Source of the DNA: Kitasatospora acidiphila
Lineage (GTDB): Bacteria > Actinomycetota > Actinomycetes > Streptomycetales > Streptomycetaceae
NCBI RefSeq assembly: GCF_006636205.1
Contig: NZ_VIGB01000003.1
Location: 6,264,501 to 6,328,500 of the forward strand
Direction of reading: 5' to 3'
DNA length: 64,000 nt
The position numbers were made by a program, and so were the translations under genes. Shown here one piece after another: positions 46,743 to 54,341 of this stretch; positions within the stretch are counted from its first letter, which is position 1; each line of letters opens with the position of its first letter. The notes below the pieces were generated by a model. It saw only the letters and a program-made list of their open reading frames with translations, did not search any database and was not told where the DNA came from.

Positions 46743-47825
46743 TCAGCCGCGCTGGATGCCGGTGACGTCCACCAACACACCCTGGGTGCCGTCCTGCAGC
46801 TGGGCCACCAGGGCGGTGCCGCGCTGCTCCACCGCCAGGTACCAGGTGCCGGGCACCAGCTGGCCGACCGGCGGACCGGCCGAGCCGTCCTTGGGGGCCA
46901 GCGACCGCGGTGCCGGAACGGCGAACCAGAACGGGGCGAACTCGGCGACCGGAGCGCTCGGGGCGGGTGCCGCGGCCGCCGGGGCCGGGTCGGCGGCCAG
47001 GGTCGGCGGCAGCACGGCGGTCTGCTCGGCGGCCGACTCGGGGATGCCCTGGGCGGCCACCGGGGCGGCAGCGGCAGCGGGAGCGGGGGCCGGGAAGGCG
47101 TCCTGCGGCTGCGGCTGGGCACCCACGCCCGGGGCCGGCTGGCCGAACTGCGGCTGCTGGCCGGGCTGCTGACCGAACGCAGCCGGCGCACCGGCCTGGC
47201 CGGCATCCGGGGCCGGGAAACCGTAGCCGCCCGGCTGCTGGCCGGGGAACTGCTGGCCGGGCGCGTGCTGCTGACCCGGGTAGCCGTAGCCGCCCGCCTG
47301 CGGGAAGCCCTGGCCGGGGAAGCCCTGCTGGAAGCCAGGGGCGGCCGGCTTGTCGCTCACCAGCGGCGCCTGGAGCGCCGGCACCAGCGGCCCGGCGACG
47401 GCCGCGCCGGTCAGCACCGCGGTGGCGATCAGACCCAGGTAGGCGCCCCAGGAGTGGGAGAAGGTGACGTCCTGGTTGCCGGAGCCGCTGCCCAGCGACC
47501 AGAGCGCGGTCCACAGCGAGGCCACCGCGAGCCCGTTGCCCCACTGGTCCAGCCGCAGGCCCAGGATCTGCCGGGTCTTCGCCGCCTCACCCTGGAGCCG
47601 CTGCAGCAGGATCAGCACCGCCGCGGCGATGCCCAGCAGGTAGATCGACGGCAGCACCGGGAGCAGCTGGGTGGACCAGGCGTTGTCCGGCAGGCCGCTG
47701 AGGGTCTTGCAGGTGCCCTCGTAGCAGGCCTCGGCCGTGATGAACGGCAGGAAGGACGAGATGAGCAGAAGCACGGCCGCACCGGCGACGGCGGCATCTC
47801 CCCTGGTGAGAGCGCGCAGATTCAC
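46743..47825 (-). CDS. Four-helix membrane protein with Gly/Pro/Gln-rich tail (DUF5336-like)
   Basis: 360 residues. Four N-terminal helices (first AAVAGAAVLLLISSFLPFI, with a two-Cys outer loop CYEGTC), then from about residue 165 a low-complexity region with repeated GFPGQGFPQ and GQQPGG units, and a C-terminal compact segment (GTWYLAVEQRGTALVAQLQDG) resembling a small beta domain. The layout matches actinobacterial DUF5336/SPW-like proteins of unknown role. GTG 47825 has GAGGGGAAC upstream. Confidence 0.75.
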   Translation of the reverse strand: MNLRALTRGDAAVAGAAVLLLISSFLPFITAEACYEGTCKTLSGLPDNAWSTQLLPVLPSIYLLGIAAAVLILLQRLQGEAAKTRQILGLRLDQWGNGLAVASLWTALWSLGSGSGNQDVTFSHSWGAYLGLIATAVLTGAAVAGPLVPALQAPLVSDKPAAPGFQQGFPGQGFPQAGGYGYPGQQHAPGQQFPGQQPGGYGFPAPDAGQAGAPAAFGQQPGQQPQFGQPAPGVGAQPQPQDAFPAPAPAAAAAPVAAQGIPESAAEQTAVLPPTLAADPAPAAAAPAPSAPVAEFAPFWFAVPAPRSLAPKDGSAGPPVGQLVPGTWYLAVEQRGTALVAQLQDGTQGVLVDVTGIQRG

Positions 47826-47899
47826 GGTTTCGGTTCCCCTCGCTGGTGTGTCGTGTCGGCGTAACGGCCTGTGATTCTACTGATCCCGGTACCAACCGG

Positions 47900-48886
47900 T
47901 CAGCCGGTGGGGCTCGGCGTGGCTCCGGCGTGGCTCAGAAAGGCGGTGAACCCGTCGGCGATGCCCTGGGCCGCCTTCTGCCGCCACTGCGGATCCGTCA
48001 TCCGTTCGGCGTCGCCCGCGTTGCGCATGTTGCCGCATTCGATGAACACCTTGGGCACCTTGGACAGGTTCAGTCCGCCCAGGTCGTCACGGGTGTCCAG
48101 GCCCTGGTCGGCGATGTAGTCGGCGAACTGCTCGCCGGTGGCGCGCTGGAAGTCGTCGCGGACCAGCAGGCCGAGCTGGTGCGAGGGCTCGGTGATCGCG
48201 GTGGTGTCGGCCTGCCCGGCGACCACCTTGGCCGGCACGATCACGTGGAAGCCGCTGCCGGAGGCCGGTCCGCCGTCCCCGTGCACCGAGATGGCGGCGT
48301 CGGCGTGCGCGTCGTTGCCGATCGCCGCGCGCTCGGTGATGCACGGGCCGTACGGGCGGTCGCCGTCCTGGGTGAGGATCACCGTGGCGCCGAGGCCCTG
48401 CAGCAGGTCGCGCAGCCGGTGCGAGACGTCCAGGGTGAAGTCGGCCTCGGTGTAGCCCGCGTCGGTCGAGGTGCCGGTGGTGTCGCACTCCTTGTGCCCG
48501 TTGCCGACGTCCACCTGCTGGTTGATCTCGGTGGGGTGGTTGACGTTGTTCGGGTTGTGGCCCGGGTCGAGCGCGATGGTGCGGCCGGCCAGCGGCTTGT
48601 CCGCGGTGCTGCTGGGGCCGGCACTGCCGGGGCCGGCGCTGCCGGGTGGCGCGCTGGTCGCGGCGGCACTCGGGCTGGCGCTGCCGGCGGCGGTGCTGCT
48701 GGGGGAGGCGCTCGGGCTGGCGCTGCTGGGCGTGGTCGGCGCCGGGGCGGCACCGGCGGCCGCGCTGCTGCCGCCGCAGCCGGTGAGCGCGAGCGCCGTG
48801 GTCAGGCCGAGCGCGGCGAGCAGCGCGCCGCGGGCCGGGCGGGCGGCGGTGCGGTCACGGGTGGGCCGGGTGGTACGGAGGTTCAC
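47900..48886 (-). CDS. N-acetylmuramoyl-L-alanine amidase, lipoprotein
   Basis: 328 residues. Lipobox LALTGC, a Ser/Ala/Pro linker of about 60 residues, then an Amidase_3 domain. Zinc ligands are visible as His in ALDPGHNPNN, Glu in GYTEADFTLD and His in ISVHGDGG; the catalytic Glu is in FIECGNMRN. It cleaves the amide between MurNAc and L-Ala in peptidoglycan at the outer face of the membrane. An insert with paired Cys (HKECDTTG, YGPCITER) may form a disulfide. It begins 6 nt after the upstream gene's stop, so it is probably co-transcribed with it. Confidence 0.9.
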   Translation of the reverse strand: MNLRTTRPTRDRTAARPARGALLAALGLTTALALTGCGGSSAAAGAAPAPTTPSSASPSASPSSTAAGSASPSAAATSAPPGSAGPGSAGPSSTADKPLAGRTIALDPGHNPNNVNHPTEINQQVDVGNGHKECDTTGTSTDAGYTEADFTLDVSHRLRDLLQGLGATVILTQDGDRPYGPCITERAAIGNDAHADAAISVHGDGGPASGSGFHVIVPAKVVAGQADTTAITEPSHQLGLLVRDDFQRATGEQFADYIADQGLDTRDDLGGLNLSKVPKVFIECGNMRNAGDAERMTDPQWRQKAAQGIADGFTAFLSHAGATPSPTG

Positions 48887-48892
48887 GAGCTG

Positions 48893-50145
48893 TCAGATCC
48901 TGTCCCAGGTCCGGCTGGCCAGGCCGTAGCTGCCGGCCAGCGCGTTCCACTTGGCGACGAAGTCCTTCTTGGCCTGAGTGGCCTGCGGGTTGAGCTGGTC
49001 GGCCTTCTGCTTGTCCGCGGTGTCGGGCGCCTGGTTGCCGTTGCCGCAGCCGCCGGCGCTGACCGACTGCGCCCAGGCCGCGTACGCCCGGTCGATGTCC
49101 GCGGACGTCTGCCAGGCCGACTTCAGGCTCTGCACGGCGTCGGCGCCGCCGGGGATGTCGGCCACATTGAGGACGGCCAGCTGGGCGACCAGCTTGTCGC
49201 GCTGGTCGGCGCCGCTGGTGAAGGTCTGCACGGCGGCGTCGATGTCGGCCTTGGCGGGACAGCTGGCCACCTGGGCGACCGCGCTGCCGATCGGGGCCTT
49301 GGCCGCCTCGCCCTGGGTCAGCAGGCCGTCCAGCGCCTGGGCCTCGCTCTGCGCGTTCGCGCCGCCACTCGCGCTCGCACTGGCGCCGGCCGAGTCGGAC
49401 GCGCCGGCGCTCGGGCTGTCAGTGGCCGACGGCGAGCCGGACGCCGGCGCGCCGCCCGTGCTCGGCGCCGTTGCACCGGTGGTGGGCGGGGCAGCCGCCT
49501 TGGCGGTCGGGCTGCCGGAACCGGAGTTCTGCATCGCCAGCACAGCGCCGCCGCCCACCGCCAGCAGCAGCACCAGGCCGGCGCCGACCAGCAGCGGGGT
49601 GCGGCGGCGGGCCGGGCGGTCATCGTCGTCCGGATCCTCCTCGTACCGGCCCGGCAGGTCCAGACCGCCGCCGGGCGGGGCCTGGGGCGGCGGGGGGTAG
49701 CCGGCGGGGACCGGGGGCAGCATCGCGGTGGGTGCGTCCGGCGGGGTGGCCGGGGGGTAGCCGTAGCCGCCCGGTGCGCCGGGGGGCGGGGGCAGCAGGG
49801 GGCGGTCGGCGGGTGCGCGGGGGTGCGCGGCGGCGGGTAGCCGTAGCCGGGTTGCGGCGCGGCCTGGCCGGGGGCGCCCGGGGGTGCCGTGGGCGGGGCC
49901 GGTGGCACGGGCGGCGGCGGGCCGGCCTGCAGATACGGACGGGCGGTCAGCATCGGACCCTGGTCGCCCACCGCCCCGGCGTGTGGCTGCGGCGCCATCG
50001 GGGAGGCGGGCGCACCCCCGGGCGGCGTGGGCCCGGTCGGCCGCGGCGCGCCGCCGGCCGCCGGACGGCGCACCCAGCCGCCCGCGCCGCCGTTCGCGGC
50101 CGGATCCCAGACCGCGGGTGTCATGTCGCCCTGATGGTCCGTCAT
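48893..50145 (-). CDS. Pro-rich single-helix membrane protein, 1-nt frameshift
   Basis: About 417 residues when bridged. The cytosolic N-terminal 210 residues are Pro/Gly/Ala-rich with PGYGYPP and GGYGYPP units and a short conserved start (MTPAVWDPAANGG). One helix follows (LLVGAGLVLLLAVGGGAVLAM), then a Ser/Ala linker and an outer helical domain of about 150 residues with two cysteines (VASCPAKAD, AGGCGNGN). The frame breaks near 49796 in a C run. It precedes the amidase gene by 6 nt and may tether or regulate cell-wall hydrolysis (inference). No family is recognised for the outer domain. Confidence 0.65.
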
Positions 50146-50303
50146 GCTCAGTGGCCCCCGCCTTCAGGTCCGGCCGTGCCCGTGGTCGCTGGTGGTCAGT
50201 GGTGCGCGGTGCGGCGGCCCGCCGGTCCCGTCCGGACCGTCGGTGCCGGTACGGACCCCGCGAGTGCCCGTCGTCACCGTACCGGCCGTTCGAGGTCCCG
50301 AGG

Positions 50304-50333
50304 GGATCGGCTCCGGAAAAATCGAGCCGATCC
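50304..50333 (-). terminator. Hairpin after methyltransferase
   Basis: 10-bp stem GGATCGGCTC with a 10-nt loop that on the minus strand contains TTTTT. It stands 35 nt beyond the methyltransferase stop at 50368. Confidence 0.6.
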
Positions 50334-50367
50334 GCCGTAACGGACCACGCACGGTCAGCGGGCGGTG

Positions 50368-51009
50368 TCAGACGGTGCGGCGCAGCACCCGCAGCGAACC
50401 GGTGACCGAGACCTCCTCGAACCCCTCGGCCAGCGCCCGCAGGTACACCCGGTACGGCGCCTGGCCGCCGTCGGCGGGGTCGGGGAAGACGTCGTGCACC
50501 ACCAGCAGGCCGTCCTCGGCCAGGTGCGGCACCCAGCCCTCGTAGTCGCCGGTGGCGTGCTCGTCGGTGTGCCCGCCGTCGATGAAGACCAGCGCGAGGC
50601 GGCCGCCCCAGACCGCCGCCACCTGCGGGGAGCGGCCCACCAGGGCGATCACGTGCTGCTCCAGGCCGGCCCGGTGCAGGGTGCGGCGGAACCGGGGCAG
50701 CGTGTCCATCAGGCCGACCTCAGGGTCGACCAGCGTGTCGTCGTGGTACTCCCAGCCCGGCTGCTGCTCCTCGGAGCCGCGGTGGTGGTCGACGGTCAGC
50801 GCGACGGTGCCGGTGCGGCGGGCGGCGTCGGCCAGCAGGATCGCCGACCGGCCGCAGTAGGTGCCGATCTCCAGCACCGGCAGGCCGGTGCGCTCGGCGG
50901 CCTCGACGGCGGCCGCGTACAGCGCCAGGCCCTCGTCCACCGGCATGAAGCCGTCGGCGGCGCTGAAGGCCGCCAGCACCTCGGGAGCCGGGGCGGGGGT
51001 CTCGGTCAT
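50368..51009 (-). CDS. Class I SAM-dependent methyltransferase (cephalosporin hydroxylase/CmcI-like fold)
   Basis: 213 residues. SAM motif I is LPVLEIGTYCGRSAILLADAA; an acidic segment VDHHRGSEEQQPGWEYH follows, and LVFIDGGHTDEHATGDYEGW carries the DGxH metal-type motif of Methyltransf_24/CmcI-like enzymes. The C-terminus DGLLVVHDVFPDPADGG is also characteristic. AGGAG stands 7 nt before ATG 51009. The small GRHR peptide gene lies directly upstream on the same strand. The substrate is unknown. Confidence 0.85.
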   Translation of the reverse strand: MTETPAPAPEVLAAFSAADGFMPVDEGLALYAAAVEAAERTGLPVLEIGTYCGRSAILLADAARRTGTVALTVDHHRGSEEQQPGWEYHDDTLVDPEVGLMDTLPRFRRTLHRAGLEQHVIALVGRSPQVAAVWGGRLALVFIDGGHTDEHATGDYEGWVPHLAEDGLLVVHDVFPDPADGGQAPYRVYLRALAEGFEEVSVTGSLRVLRRTV

Positions 51010-51167
51010 GGTGCTGCTCCTGCGCTGGTGGATCGGGCGGACGGGGTGGGGACATCCTCGCACCGCATTACCGGCCGGTAGCCGGCTGGGTGCCCCGGAC
51101 ATGAGGACGGGCCCGACCCCGCCGGCGGCGGAATCGGGCCCGGGATCGCGCAGGCGGCCGTCGGCCG

Positions 51168-51323
51168 TCAGTTCGCGGTCGCCTCCATGCGGTGGCGGCC
51201 GCGCCCGCCGGCCTCGCTGCTGTCGTCCGAGGCGAGCAGACCGCGGTGGCGGCCGTGGGCGGCGTCCTCCGAGTTGGCCTCGTCGGCGCCGTGGTCGCTG
51301 GTGTCGTTGAGGGTTTCGGACAT
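51168..51323 (-). CDS. Small peptide with GRHR repeats
   Basis: 51 residues: an acidic N-terminus (MSETLNDTSDHGADEANSED), then AAHGRHRGLLASDD and GRGRHRMEATAN. The H/R-GRHR motif occurs twice, separated by 12-13 residues. GGAGAAG lies 7 nt before the ATG. It stands 158 nt upstream of a methyltransferase on the same strand. The acidic head with a repeated basic motif resembles conserved small actinobacterial peptides; a modified-peptide precursor is conceivable but not shown. Confidence 0.6.
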   Translation of the reverse strand: MSETLNDTSDHGADEANSEDAAHGRHRGLLASDDSSEAGGRGRHRMEATAN

Positions 51324-51654
51324 CTGTCGTCTTCTCCGTGCGTGGGTGCAAGGTCTGTGGTGCCGCGCGGCACCGCCGGCCATGACCGGGCCCGTACGCC
51401 GTGACCGGGCCTGGCACAGGGAAATGCCGCCTCGGTACGGCGCGGCGACCCGCGGCACACCGAAGCGATCTCGCCCCGTTGGTAGGTCACCCTAATGGCC
51501 GACCCTGACAAAGCCTATCCACCCCCGCGCCTGGCGGACGATCAGGCGCGGCGTGTCGCCCGCAGCGGCACGGAACGTCGGTGCCGTCGCTCCTGACGTC
51601 TGCCGGGACGCCCGCCCGCGGCCCGGCCCCGGCCCCGGCTGGGCCGTACTCGTC

Positions 51655-52305
51655 TCAGAGTCGGTCGAGCAGCTCCGGCAGCCGCTCGATCAGCGCGGTC
51701 GCCCCGGCATCGACGAGCCGCTGAGGCGGCATCAGGGCGGTGTAGCCGATCACGTCCATGCCGGCGGCCCGTGCGGCCCGCACCCCGTTGGGGCTGTCCT
51801 CGACCACCAGGCAGTCGCCCGGCGCCACCCCGAGCGAGGCCGCCGCGTGCAGGAAGAGGTCCGGAGCGGGCTTGCCCACGCCGTCGACGTCCTGCGCGCT
51901 GAACACCACCTCCCGCGGCAGCTGCGGACGCAGCCCCGCCCGGTCCAGGGTGAGGTCGATCCAGGCGTGGTCGGAGGAGGACGCCAGGCAGTACGGCACA
52001 CCGCGCTGCCGCAGTTCGGTCAGCACCGCCGCGGCATCCGGTGTCGCGGCCAGTCCCTCGCGGAACGCGGCGAAGACCCGGTCGTGGCAGCGCGCCGTGA
52101 AGTCCTCGGGCAGGACGCCCTGGTAGCGGTCGGCGATCACCTGGTGGACCGTCCGACCCGCGTTGCCGAGGAAGTGGTGGTAGGACTCCTCGAGGGTGGT
52201 CGGGAAGCCGAGTTCGGTCAGATAGCCCGAGAGGATCCGGTGCGCGGTCGGCTCGCTGTCGACGAGCACCCCGTCATTGTCGAAGATCACTAACTGATAG
52301 CCCAT
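51655..52305 (-). CDS. HAD family hydrolase (beta-phosphoglucomutase-like)
   Basis: 216 residues. Motif I LVIFDNDGVLVDSEP (D-x-D), a helical cap with FREGLAATPDAAAVL, motif II CLASSSDHAW, motif III Lys in GVGKPAPDLFLHAA and motif IV CLVVEDSPNGVRAA. The DNDGVLVDSE and EDSPNGV strings are those of the phosphoglucomutase/YniC-like subgroup, acting on sugar phosphates. ATG 52305 is preferred over the TTG one codon earlier. Confidence 0.9.
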   Translation of the reverse strand: MGYQLVIFDNDGVLVDSEPTAHRILSGYLTELGFPTTLEESYHHFLGNAGRTVHQVIADRYQGVLPEDFTARCHDRVFAAFREGLAATPDAAAVLTELRQRGVPYCLASSSDHAWIDLTLDRAGLRPQLPREVVFSAQDVDGVGKPAPDLFLHAAASLGVAPGDCLVVEDSPNGVRAARAAGMDVIGYTALMPPQRLVDAGATALIERLPELLDRL

Positions 52306-52391
52306 CAAGGCAGCCTACCGACTCCCTGATGTATGGCCCTGAACGGTCATAGACCTGCCCACAGCGCGGGCTTGTCGATAGGTTTGGCCTC

Positions 52392-53167
52392 GTGACCAAC
52401 GAATTCAAGGACGGAAGCGCCGGAGACGCCGACTACGGTTCCATCGGTGCTGGCTACAGCAACTACCGCCAGCCGGATCCGCGCATCGCGGAGCTCATCC
52501 AGCAGGCCCTGGGCGAGGTCCGCACCGTTGTCAACGTCGGTGCGGGGCGGGGTCCTACGAGGCCGGGCCGTTCGAGTTCACCGCGGTGGAGCCGTCCCAG
52601 GTGATGCGGGAGCAGCGGCCCGAGCACCTGGCGCCCGCCATTGACGCCACGGCCGAGCAACTGCCTTTCGAGGACGGCTCGTTCGACGCCGCGCTGGCCA
52701 CCTTCACCGTGCACCAGTGGAGCGACGTCAAGGCCGGACTGCGCGAGCTGCGGCGCGTCGCCCGCGGTCCGGTGGTCATCCTGACCTGCGACCCCGCGTT
52801 GGTGCGGGACTTCTGGCTGCACCAGTACGCGCCGGACGTCCTCGACCACGAGGCCCGGCGCTACCCCGCGATCAGCACCATCTCCGACACCCTCGGCGGT
52901 GCCGTCGCGGTGGACCGGGTGCCGATCCCGGCCGACTGCACCGACGGCTTCAACGAGGCCTACTTCGCCCGCCCGGAGCGGCTGTTGGACCCGGGCGCCC
53001 GCCAGGCCTGCTCGGCGTGGAGCTTCGTCGAGCCGGAGCTGCGGGAGCAGTACCTCAAGAAGTTCCGCCGCGAACTGAGCTCCGGCGCCTGGGACGAGCG
53101 CCACGGCGCCCTGCGGCACCAGGACAGCTACAACGGTTCGCTGGTGCTGATCCGCGCGATTCCCTGA
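52392..53167 (+). CDS. Class I SAM-dependent methyltransferase, 1-nt frameshift
   Basis: About 258 residues when bridged. It starts with GTG (MTNEFKDGSAGDADYG), then GYSNYRQPDPRIAELI and SAM motif I VVNVGAGAGSYE, which is split: near 52545-52550 the run GGGGCGGGG appears to lack one G, and the sequence resumes as YEAGPFEFTAVEPSQVM in the next frame. Later FDAALATFTVHQWSDV and a Trp/Phe-rich C-terminus match the small-molecule methyltransferase group (UbiE/ArsM-like). A 17-bp hairpin follows. The substrate is unknown. Confidence 0.8.
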
Positions 53168-53190
53168 TCCGCACTCCGTTCGGTCCCGCC

Positions 53191-53246
53191 CGGTTCGGCC
53201 CCGCCCGCTCGCCCGCCCGTCCGCTCGCCCGGGCGGGGCCGAACCG
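53191..53246. terminator. 17-bp hairpin terminator
   Basis: CGGTTCGGCCCCGCCCG and its exact complement with a 22-nt loop of CGCC repeats, between the convergent methyltransferase and serine hydrolase genes. Confidence 0.8.
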
Positions 53247-53256
53247 CTGCCCGCGC

Positions 53257-54141
53257 TCAGCCGGTTGCGGCGGCCGGGTCCAGGACCGCCGTCAGCAGCC
53301 GGTTGGCCAGGGGAGCAGGGGCGGCGAAGTCCAGGCTCAGGTTGGAGACCGAGTAGACGGCGCGGACGCTCAGGTCGCGGCTGGCGAACATGCCGTTGGC
53401 GTAACCGAGGTCGTGCCCGGTCTTGCCCCAGAGCAGCTGCCCGTCGGGCAGTTGGACGGACATCAGGCCGGCGCCGAAGCAGGCCAGCTTGTTGCAGGAG
53501 GTGCCGTTGACGAACGGCACGGGCTTGCCCCGGCCGTCCTTGGGCAGGGTGAACAGCTCCTGCTGCTGCGCGGCGGGCAGCAGACGGCCCTGGAGCAGGG
53601 CGGTGAGGAAGCGGTCCAGGTCGGCCGGGGTGGAGATCATGTTGGACGGGTCGCCGCCCTGCTCGCTGACGTCCACGTTCTCACCGTGGCTGTCCGTCAG
53701 ATAGCCGTGCAGACAGGGGCGCGGCATGGTCGGATCATCCTCAGGCACCGAGGTCTGTTCGAGGTGCAGCGGCGTCAGGACGCGCTCGGTGACCTCGTCC
53801 CTGAAGGAGCGGCCGGTGGTCTGCTCGATCAGCTTGCCCGCGATCCGGAAGCCGAGGGAGTTGTACTCCTGCTTGGTGCCGGGGGCGAAGTGCGGGCCGG
53901 GCCAGGGGCGGTGGGCGGGGCGCAGGGTGGACTGGATGATCTCGTCGAAGGTGCGGTACCGGTAGCGGAGGGCGGCCCGCAGGGCGGTGGGGTCGAGCGG
54001 CGGGCAGGCGGTGGCCGTGTTCGGGTGCGTCGGGGCCGGGGCGCCTGCGGCGAAGGCCTGGGTGCCGGCGCCGGCGGTGAGGCCGATCAGGGCGGTGCAG
54101 GCCAGGCCGAGGGTGGCGGCGCGACGGGCGAGCGGCTGCAT
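53257..54141 (-). CDS. Serine hydrolase (beta-lactamase/DD-peptidase class C family) lacking the SxxK segment
   Basis: 294 residues; relatives are about 380-400. A signal peptide ends GTQAFA. Directly after a short ACPPLDPTALRAALRYRYRT junction the protein enters the middle of the fold: FAPGTKQEYNSLGF (the Y-x-N motif), then PMPRPCLHGYL and LLWGKTGHDLGYANG (KTG-like). The region that should carry the nucleophile SxxK and NHTSG motifs is absent, so about 90 residues seem to be deleted. It is probably inactive as a peptidase or esterase unless the serine comes from elsewhere. It is divergent from lanL. Confidence 0.75.
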   Translation of the reverse strand: MQPLARRAATLGLACTALIGLTAGAGTQAFAAGAPAPTHPNTATACPPLDPTALRAALRYRYRTFDEIIQSTLRPAHRPWPGPHFAPGTKQEYNSLGFRIAGKLIEQTTGRSFRDEVTERVLTPLHLEQTSVPEDDPTMPRPCLHGYLTDSHGENVDVSEQGGDPSNMISTPADLDRFLTALLQGRLLPAAQQQELFTLPKDGRGKPVPFVNGTSCNKLACFGAGLMSVQLPDGQLLWGKTGHDLGYANGMFASRDLSVRAVYSVSNLSLDFAAPAPLANRLLTAVLDPAAATG

Positions 54142-54341
54142 GCGGTGGCTCCGGTGGTTCGGGGGTGCGGTCCGTGGTGGCATGAACCAGCCTGACGGCA
54201 GGTCAGCTCACCGGGTATCGGGATCAACCCGGAGCCGGCCCGGAGTCGACCCTTGAGGTCTGATAATCCGAGTTTCGTCCGTACTCGAATTTTTTCCGCC
54301 AGGCCCTCCCGCCCGCCTTGTCACGATGGCACCCTGGGATT

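Noticed and set aside
46743..47825. Gln/Gly-rich repeats as a structural surface protein or prion-like domain
   Set aside because: The region is cytosolic or low complexity in a DUF5336-like layout common in actinomycetes; nothing beyond composition supports it.
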